NCBI RefSeq assembly: GCF_009834125.1
Contig: NZ_CP047146.1
Span: forward strand, 2,163,501-2,227,500
DNA from: Streptomyces sp. GS7
Lineage (GTDB): Bacteria > Actinomycetota > Actinomycetes > Streptomycetales > Streptomycetaceae
DNA length: 64,000 nucleotides
Reading direction: 5' to 3'
Below the pieces are notes generated by a model that saw only the letters and a program-made list of their open reading frames with translations, was not told where the DNA came from and made no database searches. This document shows positions 57,440 to 64,000 of this stretch, in pieces (the stretch's first letter is position 1; every line of letters starts with the position of its first letter). The position numbers and the translations under genes are program-made.

Positions 57440-58208
57440 CGGCCGCTCCCTCCTCGTCGTCGTGCCCGCCGTCCACGGGGGCGTCGGCAGCGTCCTGCTC
57501 CGGGCGGCCGGTGCGCACCAGCACCACGCCCGCGGTGTTCTGCGGCGGCTCGCTGCAGACCGCGAGCACGGTGGTGCCGGCCGCCGCGAGGGAGCGCAGC
57601 ATCGCCCAGGCCGCGGCGCGCTCCTCGTCGGACAGCTTCAGATCGGTGTCGTCGACGGCCAGCAGCCGTGGGCCGCCGATCATCGCCAGCGCCACGGTCA
57701 GCCGCAGCGCCTCCAGTCGCTCCAGATCGCGTACGGAGGTGCGGATCCCCTTGGGCAGCGTGTCCAGGTCCAGCCCGGCGGCGGTGAGTGCGGCGTCCAC
57801 GAGGGCGCGGGCCGCGGCCCGGCGCTCCTGCCGCGGCCGCAGCAGCGTGCCGAGCGAACCGCCGAACCGGCCCTGCAGCAGGGCGCGTTCACGCAGATGT
57901 TCGCCTACGGTCAGCGCCGGATCGAGCTCGGCGATCCCGGGTACATGGGCGAGCGCGGTGACGGACCGGACCGCGGCCATCCTCTTGGGCAACGGCAGCC
58001 CGCCGACCTCGGCGGTGCCTTCGGCGGTCTTCATCCGGCCGGTGAGCGCGAGCAGCAGGCACGTACGGCCGGAGCCCGACGGCCCCTGTACGGCGATCAG
58101 CGCGCCGGGCTCCGCCGTGATGTCGATGCCCCGGAACGCCCATCCACGGGGGCCCTTGACGCCGAATCCCGCGGCCGTGACCGCCGCCCCGTGCGGGGTG
58201 CTGTCCAC
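57411..58208 (-). CDS. Degenerate ABC-transporter ATPase
   Basis: 265 residues. The Walker A reads GPSGSGRTCLL, with Arg in place of the invariant Lys, the ABC signature is not LSGGQ (DLERLEALRL region), and Walker B ends in DD rather than DE (RLLAVDD). It may bind but not hydrolyse ATP. GTG start with AAGGAGG. First gene of the ABC-YhgE-TetR set, directly behind a perfect operator palindrome. Confidence 0.75.
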   Translation of the reverse strand: MDSTPHGAAVTAAGFGVKGPRGWAFRGIDITAEPGALIAVQGPSGSGRTCLLLALTGRMKTAEGTAEVGGLPLPKRMAAVRSVTALAHVPGIAELDPALTVGEHLRERALLQGRFGGSLGTLLRPRQERRAAARALVDAALTAAGLDLDTLPKGIRTSVRDLERLEALRLTVALAMIGGPRLLAVDDTDLKLSDEERAAAWAMLRSLAAAGTTVLAVCSEPPQNTAGVVLVRTGRPEQDAADAPVDGGHDDEEGAADALAEAGRA

Positions 58209-58217
58209 GATCCCTCC

Positions 58218-58239
58218 TTGAACTGACTGGTCAGTTCAA
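58218..58239. promoter_or_regulatory. 22-bp TetR-type operator
   Basis: Arms TTGAACTGAC (58218-58227) and GTCAGTTCAA (58230-58239) around TG, fully symmetric. It abuts the ribosome site of the ABC gene and contains the TGAC-TG-GTCA core seen in many TetR sites. Confidence 0.85.
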
Positions 58240-58464
58240 AAAGTATGGGGATTCCGCGGCCCATTCCGCAAGGGGTCCGGGCGATCCGTGCGAGATGCGC
58301 CGCGCAACCGCGCCCGGGCGGCGTCCCGTACCCCCCGGCAATACCCCTCGATTCGGACGAAAGTGCAGGTCAGGGCCGATTGTCAGTGGTGTACCTCACG
58401 ATGGGGTCAGCGGTCCGAATCGGTATTCGGTCCTGAACCGGCATGCGACGACAGGAGGTTCGTC

Positions 58465-58959
58465 ATGGCAGCTCGTCCCACCGCGGGCAGCTCCGCTGCG
58501 TACGGTCCCCCGAGCGATGTCCACCCCGTCCTGCGGCGGACGGCGGCGCCCTCCGCCGCCCTCGACCTGCTCGCCCAGGCCCAGCACGGCCTCGACGAGG
58601 CCCAGACCCTGGAGAGCTCCAACGAGCGGTTCGCCACGGCGCATCTGGCCGCGCTGCGCACCGCGGCCGCCGTCCTCGCCGTCCGCGGCCGGCCGGAGAC
58701 CACCGTGCGCCGGAGGCAGCGTATCCGGAGCGCGTGGGACGTGCTGCCCGAGGTCGCTCCCGAACTGGCCGAGTGGAGCGCCCTGTTCGCGGCCGGCGCC
58801 GGCCGGCGGGCCAGGGCCGAGGCCGGCATAGCCGGCGCGGCCAGCCGCCGCGACGCCGACGACCTGCTGCGGGATGCGGAGTTGTTCCTGCACCTCGTGG
58901 AGCGGCTGCTGCGGATCCAGCCGGCACTCCCGCCGCAGCGCGCGGAGCGGGCGGTCTGA
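58465..58959 (+). CDS. SAV_6107-type HEPN-domain protein
   Basis: 164 residues, all-helical, with LDLLAQAQHGLDEAQTLESS and FATAHLAALRTAAAVLA that fit the HEPN family I associate with SAV_6107. ATG at 58465 with ACAGGAGG 6 nt upstream. HEPN proteins are often RNA- or nucleotide-binding; I see no RX4-6H catalytic motif. Divergent from the ABC operon, with the TetR operator in the 256-bp shared region. Confidence 0.75.
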   Translation: MAARPTAGSSAAYGPPSDVHPVLRRTAAPSAALDLLAQAQHGLDEAQTLESSNERFATAHLAALRTAAAVLAVRGRPETTVRRRQRIRSAWDVLPEVAPELAEWSALFAAGAGRRARAEAGIAGAASRRDADDLLRDAELFLHLVERLLRIQPALPPQRAERAV

Positions 58960-58969
58960 GCGCGGAGCG

Positions 58970-59105
58970 CGGGTAACGCAGCGCGGAGCGCGGGAAACGC
59001 AATCGCAGTGCGGGAAACGCAATCGCAGTGCGGGAAACGCAATCGCAGTGCGGGAAACGCAATCGCAGTGCGGGTAACGCAGCGCGGGGGGCGGGTAACG
59101 CAGTG
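58970..59105. repeat. Tandem repeat array, 20-bp unit
   Basis: Unit CGGGAAACGCAATCGCAGTG occurs four times without change (58991-59070), with degenerate CGGGTAACGCAGCGCGG-type copies on each side. It lies in the 375-bp gap after the HEPN gene; the remaining 230 bp before the methyltransferase hold no obvious gene. Confidence 0.9.
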
Positions 59106-59334
59106 CACAGCGCGGGAGATGCGGCGGGGGGGCGCATAGAGCCCGGCTCGGGCGGCGCGCCGCAGGAGTGGGCGCGGTGCGCCATGGGGACGGGGGCGCT
59201 GCGCCGCGGGGACGGAGGTGGCGCCTCGCGGCGATGTCCGTCGCCCGGTGCGGGCTGGGCACGGCGCCGGGCCGAATACGGAATAGGGTGGTGAGCGACT
59301 GGATGTTCATGCCCCCGCCGAGGAGCCACCCGCC

Positions 59335-60090
59335 GTGTCTGACCTGCTGCGCCCGCGCGCATCCCTTCGTACCGCCGTGGTCTGGGAGGTCCTCAAAGAC
59401 GCCCTGGAGCGCCGGGTCAAGGCCGCCGGCCGCGACGCCCTGGACGTCCTCGACACCGGCGGCGGCAGCGGCAACTTCGCGGTGCCGGTGGCCCGCCTCG
59501 GCCACCGCGTCACGGTCGTCGACCCCAGCCCGAACGCCCTCTTCGCCCTGGAGCGCCGGGCCGCGGAGGCCGGGGTGGCCGACCGGATCAGCGCGGTCCA
59601 GGGCGACGCCCACGGCCTGTTCCAGGTCGTCGAGCGCGGCGGCTACGACGCCGTGCTGTGCCACGGCGTGCTGGAGTACGTCGACGACCCCGCGGAGGGC
59701 CTGAACAACGCCGCAGACGCGCTGCGCCCGGCCGGCACCCTCAGCCTGCTCGCCGCCGGCCTGGGCGGGGCGGTCCTCGCCCGCGCCCTGGCGGGCCACT
59801 TCACCGAGGCCCGACACGCCCTCACCGACCCCACGGGCCGCTGGGGCGAGGGCGACCCGGTCCCGCGCCGGTTCACCGCCGAGCAGCTCACCGAGCTGGT
59901 CACCGCCACCGGCCTCAAGGTCGGCGCGGTGCACGGCGTACGGGTCTTCGCCGACCTGGTCCCCGGCGTGCTCGTCGACACCGAGCCCGGCGCCATGGAC
60001 GCGCTGCTGAAGCTGGAGGCCGCCGCCGCCGAGCAGCCCGCCTTCCACTCCGTGGCGACCCAGCTGCACGTGCTCGCCGAGCGCGACTGA
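59335..60090 (+). CDS. Class I SAM-dependent methyltransferase
   Basis: 251 residues. SAM-binding motif LDTGGGSGNFAVPVARLG, VTVVDPSPNAL, and DAVLCHGVLEYVDDP. It resembles the CmoM/tRNA-U34-modification group in outline, but the substrate cannot be told. GTG start with GAGGAGCC. Free-standing. Confidence 0.85.
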   Translation: MSDLLRPRASLRTAVVWEVLKDALERRVKAAGRDALDVLDTGGGSGNFAVPVARLGHRVTVVDPSPNALFALERRAAEAGVADRISAVQGDAHGLFQVVERGGYDAVLCHGVLEYVDDPAEGLNNAADALRPAGTLSLLAAGLGGAVLARALAGHFTEARHALTDPTGRWGEGDPVPRRFTAEQLTELVTATGLKVGAVHGVRVFADLVPGVLVDTEPGAMDALLKLEAAAAEQPAFHSVATQLHVLAERD

Positions 60091-60362
60091 CCGCGGACGG
60101 CGGGCCCCGTGGTGGCCCCGACCACCGCGTGCGGTCGGCCACAGGCCACCCGAACAGCCCCTTCGCCCCGTATGATCGGGGTACGACGTTCCGGCATGAC
60201 GGACTGGTGGGTGGGGAATGCAGCCAGCATCACCACCGGCCGCCGCGGCGGCTTGGCCAGTGAATTGGCGTAGAGGGGCGGGTTTCACGGGGGCGATTCC
60301 CTGCCTATCCTGAAAGGGTCGCACCCCGGTCGCCCCCCGCGACCGACGAGTAGGAGGACTCC

Positions 60363-60770
60363 GTGCCGCTCTCGGAGCACGAGCAGCGCATGCTCGAGCA
60401 AATGGAGCGAGCGCTGTACGCCGAAGATCCCAAGTTCGCGACAGCGCTTGAGGGAAGCGGGCTGCGTACGTACACCCGGCGACGGGTCTACCAAGCGGTC
60501 GCGGGCTTCCTGCTGGGTATCGCCCTGCTCATGGCCGGAATGGTCGCGCAGCAGATCTGGATCAGCGTGGTCGGCTTTCTCGTCATGCTCGGTTGTGCCG
60601 TTCTGGCCGTCACCGGGTGGCGCAAGGCCCCGAAGGCGGGCGAGCGGCGGGCAGCAGCGGGCTCCGGTGGCATCGGCGGGCCGGCGCGCCGGCAGGCCAG
60701 GCAGCGCCGTTCGATGATGGACCGTATCGAGGACCGCTGGCAGCGCCGACGCGACGAACAGGGCCACTGA
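60363..60770 (+). CDS. DUF3040 membrane protein
   Basis: 135 residues. Begins MPLSEHEQRMLEQMERALYAEDP, the hallmark of DUF3040, followed by two membrane helices (about 45-63, 66-85) and a basic Arg-rich tail. GTG start. In other actinobacteria this family lies near cell-division (mra/fts) genes, which is consistent with a dcw cluster just beyond this window. Function not established. Confidence 0.9.
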   Translation: MPLSEHEQRMLEQMERALYAEDPKFATALEGSGLRTYTRRRVYQAVAGFLLGIALLMAGMVAQQIWISVVGFLVMLGCAVLAVTGWRKAPKAGERRAAAGSGGIGGPARRQARQRRSMMDRIEDRWQRRRDEQGH

Positions 60771-61661
60771 CCAGCAACGGCAAGTGGGCAGCGCTCCGTG
60801 TCCGGCGGGCCCCGATGCACCGATGTGTCGCTGTACCGACGTACCCACGCACCGCACGGATGTCCCACGATGTGCAACGGCCTGATCTCCTACGCCTGAT
60901 CGCCCACCGTTTGATCTCCTTCGTTTGATCTCCCTTCGCCGAGTCTCCTCGTCACCCCGGATCGGCCCGAATACACCGGGCGAGAGGTGACCGGTGGGGG
61001 AACGGTTCTCCTCGGTGTGGGGGGAGCCCTTCCCGGTGCAGCGGTGAGTGCCGCCGGTGCCGCGGTGAGCTGCATGTTTGCACTGTGTGCCGTGGTGCTT
61101 CCCTGCGATGTCGTGGAGCTTCCCGCGCTGTTCCCTGGTGCTTCCCCTTGCTTCCCGTGCTGTCCGTGGTGCTCCTGTGATGTCGTGGTGCGGCCCCTGA
61201 TCGTGTCGGGGACCGCACTACATTGCCCTGAGCCCCTGAGCCCCTGAGCCCCTGAGCCCCTGAGCCCTGAACCGCGAGCCGCGAGCCGCGAGCCGCGAGC
61301 GGGGAGTCGGCCAGGGGCCTGGGCCGGAGGGTCTCGTCCTACGCCCTGCCTGCCCGCCCGGCGCGTCCTGCCCGGCCCCTGTCTGGTCGCCGGCCTGTCA
61401 CCGCGGTCGGCACGGCATCGCGCCCGGCGGGAGCCGGGGTGGGCCCTCGGTGTCCTGGGACGGTCCGCGGTGGCTCGCCCGGATTGCGACGCACCACGCG
61501 GCGGATGCGGGAGACGCCCTCCGCTCCGGCCCGGTGCCCACGGGCCCGGTAGCTGCGGCGCGCCCGGGCCCGAGCTGCTGCCACCCTCGCACCGGACGCC
61601 GTGCCTCCGCGCCCCGCGCACCCTCTCCACCGGTGACGGCGCAGTCACGCGGCGCACGGGC
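60771..61661. other. Repeat-rich intergenic region
   Basis: 891 bp with no supported gene. It contains a 14-bp period array (60881-60936, four copies of a CTGATCTCC-like unit), a block of imperfect GTGGTGCTTCCC repeats about 21-22 bp apart (61092-61200), and two contiguous arrays described at 61229-61301. I looked for the RNase P RNA core and tRNAs and saw none. Confidence 0.7.
61229..61301. repeat. Adjacent 8-bp and 7-bp tandem repeats
   Basis: TGAGCCCC repeats four times from 61229 plus a shortened fifth, then GCGAGCC repeats from 61274 three times plus a variant. Simple repeats of this kind are prone to slippage. Confidence 0.85.
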
Positions 61662-61678
61662 CTATGCCCGTGCGCCGC
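61649..61678 (-). terminator. Hairpin with gene stop codon in its loop
   Basis: 13-bp stem GCGGCGCACGGGC/GCCCGTGCGCCGC with a CTAT loop; the transglutaminase stop (61662-61664) lies across the loop. No U tract follows. Confidence 0.6.
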
Positions 61679-64000
61679 GCCGTCGGCGTGATCGGAGGGT
61701 GGCCGTGGCGCGCCGGACCGCGGCCACCGGGCGGCTGCCGCGGCCGCGCAGCAGCACGGCCGACCACCGGGCCGCGCAGGCCCACCGGAGGCGGGCCGCG
61801 GAGCGCGGGGCGAACCGGGCACGCAGGCGCAGGGCGCGGGTCGCCGCGTCCCGCAGGCCGGACCGCACCAGCCGGACGTCCGCGGCGAGCCCGGTCGCCG
61901 GCAGCGGCTGCGGGGCGTAGAGGACCTGCTCCACCGCCGCCGCGACGCGCTGGGCGGCACCGGCGGCGTCCGGTTGCAGTTCCCCGACGCGAATGATCCG
62001 GGCCGCCGCCTTGCGCGGGGTCAGCGACCGGTCCGGCAGGATGCCGAAGTCCCAGCCCGTGTCCAGCAGCTCCCGCCAGGCCGCGAGGGTGGCTGCCGCG
62101 CCGTCGCCGGCCGGTCCTCCGCCCGCCAGCCGCCGGGCGCGCGTGCGGGCCCGCCACAGCGGCGGTGTCGCGAGCAGCAGCACGACGAGCAGCAGCGCGG
62201 CGACCAGGCCCACCAGCGGCCAGGGCGAGGGGCCGCCGCCCGACGCGCCGGATCCGGGCAGGGCGGGCGCCGCCAGGCACGCCGCGCCGACCCCTGCCCG
62301 GTGCTCCCCGGGGCCGCAGGACGGGCCCGCGGACGGCTCGGACGAGGGGGCGGTGGACTGTGCGGGCTCCGGGGTGGGGCTGCCCGGGGCGGGGGCGTGC
62401 GAGGTGTCCGGGTAGGCGTAGTCCGGTACGCTGCCGCGGCTCGGCGTCGGCTCGAAGCGGGTCCAGCCGATGCCCTGGAAGTACAACTCGGGCCAGGCGT
62501 GCGCGTCCTTGAGACCGACCGAGGTCGTGCCGTCGGGCTGCTTGGTGCCCGGTGTGAAGCCGACCGCGACCCGGGCCGGGATGCCCAGGGTGCGGGCCAT
62601 CGCCGCCATCGAGAAGGAGAAGTGCACGCAGAAGCCCTGCTTGTCCTCCAGGAAGCGGGCTATCGCCTCGGATCCGCTGCCCGCCCGGACCTCGGTGTTG
62701 TAGCTGAAGCCGCCGTAGAGCGCGAACCAGTCCTGGAGCTTGACGGCCTTGGCGTACGCGGTCGTGGCGCCGCGGGTCACCTGGCGGGCGGTGGTGCGGA
62801 CGACCGCGGGGAGGGTGGCCGGCACCTTGGTGTACTCGCGCAGTATCGCGGCCGGCGGCGGCGGGGCATCGGCCAGCTGCTGGGCGGTGGGCCGCAGTTG
62901 GAGGCTCTCGACCTGGTATTGCAGGCCGTGGGTGTTCTGTCCGCGGTCGCCGACCAGCGTGCGGCCCTCGGGCTCGAAGCGCCAGCGGCCGGGGATGTCC
63001 ACCTTGGACGCCGGGTACGGGAGGGGCAGCCAGTTCTGGGCGTACCACGGGGCGGTCGAGAGGGAGGTGTTGATCCGGGTGCTCGCCACCTCGGGGCTCA
63101 GGCCGACCGGGCGCGGCAGCTCGGCCGGGACGTCGGTGACCGTCCGCTCGGACGGCTTCCACGTCGTGCCGTCGAACTGGTCCAGCGCGACGATCCGCAG
63201 ATACATCTCGCGGGTGTCGGCCGCGGTGGTGCGGTAGTTGAGGACCTCCCGGTCCTCCGGTTGGTTCAGGCTGTCCTGGAGCGAGACCAGCGGGTTGATC
63301 GCGGAGATGGTGCCGCCCCCGCCTCCCGGCCCGGCGGCGCCGGCGGCCGGGCCGAGCAGCCCGCCGCCCATGGACGGCAGCACGGCGGGCACCGCCAGTG
63401 CGATCCCCAGCGCCAGCGCGCCGATCCGGCGGCCCGTACGGACCGGGACCGGCGCCGGCCCGCCGCCGAAGCCCGGCCGGCCCGTGCCCGTACCGCGGAA
63501 GACCCGGCCCCACTGGGAGAGCCGGTCGCGGCCCTCGGCGAGCAGGAGCAGCAGATAGCCGGCGGCGGCCACCAGGAACCACAGCCAGCCCGAGCCGCCC
63601 TGGGACAGCCCGGCCGCCACCGAATAGAGCGCGAGCAGCGGCAGCCCGGCGGGTGCGGCGCTGCGGTAGGTGACCGCCAGCGCGTCCACGATCACGCCGA
63701 TCAGCAGCACCCCGGCGACCAGCAGCAGCCGGATTCCCGGGGTGACGGGGGCCGGGATGGCGTACCGGCCGACGTCGTGCACGCCCTCCTGCACCAGACG
63801 GCCGAACGCGGCGACGGCGTCCGGGCCCGGCAACAGCCCGGCCACCGCCTGGTCGCGGGCGAACAGCACGGTCAGCAGCAGTACGCCCGCCAGCAGTTGC
63901 GCGCCGATGGTCAGCGGTCCGGCCAGCGGGACCCGCCGGGCCAGTGCTCCCACGCCGGTCACCAGCGCCAGCAGGGTCGCGGCCTGGAGCATCCAGCTGA
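61662..64000 (-). CDS. TgpA-type transglutaminase-like membrane protein, 5' end outside window
   Basis: At least 776 residues. About six N-terminal helices (DUF3488-like) are followed by an extracellular transglutaminase domain with the catalytic QGFCVHFSFSMAAMAR Cys, DAHAWPELYF His, and an Asp, another helix and a cytoplasmic DUF4129-like tail. The frame stays open to the right edge, with residues upstream of the first ATG (63992), so the true start is probably beyond base 64000. It should cross-link or hydrolyse proteins outside the cell; the partner is unknown. Confidence 0.87.
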   Translation of the reverse strand, partial: SWMLQAATLLALVTGVGALARRVPLAGPLTIGAQLLAGVLLLTVLFARDQAVAGLLPGPDAVAAFGRLVQEGVHDVGRYAIPAPVTPGIRLLLVAGVLLIGVIVDALAVTYRSAAPAGLPLLALYSVAAGLSQGGSGWLWFLVAAAGYLLLLLAEGRDRLSQWGRVFRGTGTGRPGFGGGPAPVPVRTGRRIGALALGIALAVPAVLPSMGGGLLGPAAGAAGPGGGGGTISAINPLVSLQDSLNQPEDREVLNYRTTAADTREMYLRIVALDQFDGTTWKPSERTVTDVPAELPRPVGLSPEVASTRINTSLSTAPWYAQNWLPLPYPASKVDIPGRWRFEPEGRTLVGDRGQNTHGLQYQVESLQLRPTAQQLADAPPPPAAILREYTKVPATLPAVVRTTARQVTRGATTAYAKAVKLQDWFALYGGFSYNTEVRAGSGSEAIARFLEDKQGFCVHFSFSMAAMARTLGIPARVAVGFTPGTKQPDGTTSVGLKDAHAWPELYFQGIGWTRFEPTPSRGSVPDYAYPDTSHAPAPGSPTPEPAQSTAPSSEPSAGPSCGPGEHRAGVGAACLAAPALPGSGASGGGPSPWPLVGLVAALLLVVLLLATPPLWRARTRARRLAGGGPAGDGAAATLAAWRELLDTGWDFGILPDRSLTPRKAAARIIRVGELQPDAAGAAQRVAAAVEQVLYAPQPLPATGLAADVRLVRSGLRDAATRALRLRARFAPRSAARLRWACAARWSAVLLRGRGSRPVAAVRRATATLRSRRRRGARA

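Noticed and set aside
58991..59070. Regular repeats as a CRISPR array
   Set aside because: Copies are contiguous with no spacers and no cas genes nearby.
60987..61247. An 86-codon plus-strand frame rich in Cys, Val and Leu
   Set aside because: It has no supported ribosome site and lies within the imperfect repeat block, which explains its composition.
60771..61661. RNase P RNA or another housekeeping RNA in the long gap
   Set aside because: The conserved GAGGAAAGTCC-type core is not present on either strand.

Overview
This is a 64 kb stretch of a high-GC actinobacterial chromosome, almost certainly Streptomyces: very high third-position GC, frequent GTG and TTG starts, actinobacterial gene families, and a gene order that matches (from memory) the S. 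coelicolor SCO2155-SCO2095 region. It reads as core chromosome. No phage, integrase, transposase, CRISPR array, rRNA or tRNA is visible. Both edges cut genes: ctaD on the left, and a transglutaminase-like membrane protein on the right.

Layout. 1-8.2 kb is the aerobic respiratory supercomplex: ctaD-ctaF, then ctaE-qcrC-qcrA-qcrB, interrupted by an L,D-transpeptidase lipoprotein and an atypical receiver protein. 8.3-11.2 kb holds trpD and a class V aminotransferase behind a SAM-IV-type riboswitch. 11.2-11.8 kb is a large imperfect inverted repeat with structured arms. 11.8-21.3 kb holds an Lrp-type ligand-binding protein, a rhomboid protease, a zinc-ribbon/NYN pair, two tandem secreted NlpC/P60 hydrolases, a putative metallopeptidase lipoprotein and two mannosyltransferase-type enzymes (GT87, PimB'-like). 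21.4-31.1 kb holds an acyl-CoA synthetase, a phosphoesterase, an SRPBCC/ArsA-like pair, a DUF5304 protein with glucokinase glkA, an EEP-family hydrolase, an esterase and a PlsC-type acyltransferase. 31.2-35.6 kb holds a MacRS-like two-component system, 6-phosphofructokinase and a 2-hydroxyacid dehydrogenase. 35.5-39.1 kb holds a fused anthranilate synthase under a Trp-codon attenuator, divergent from a type II DAHP synthase. 39.2-44.6 kb holds an iron box with bfd and bfr, a sulfite-oxidase-like protein, endonuclease IV, a PASTA-domain Ser/Thr kinase and a MerR regulator. 44.6-50.7 kb holds thiO-thiS-thiG under a TPP riboswitch, an NAD(P)H-type reductase, an Rv2175c-like DNA-binding protein, thiE and metF. 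50.7-64 kb holds membrane proteins, a TetR/YhgE/ABC module with a perfect operator palindrome, a HEPN-domain protein, a methyltransferase, DUF3040 and the truncated transglutaminase.

How it fits together. Three biosynthetic switches cluster here: a SAM-IV leader, a trp attenuator and a TPP riboswitch. They sit beside aromatic (DAHP synthase, anthranilate synthase, trpD), thiamine and one-carbon (metF) genes. Many of the same families lie together in Mycobacterium tuberculosis between about Rv2172c and Rv2200c, so this is an old actinobacterial neighbourhood joining respiration, tryptophan, envelope mannolipid and kinase functions.

The most unusual unexplained structure is the 11.23-11.79 kb inverted repeat. 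Its two arms carry internal hairpins whose stems differ in sequence but stay paired, while the loop and flanks are identical. Other non-coding signals worth attention are a 20-bp tandem repeat array at 59.0 kb, a repeat-laden 0.9 kb gap at 60.8-61.7 kb, a MacR-box-like site at 54.2 kb and a possible degenerate riboswitch leader at 14.8-14.9 kb.
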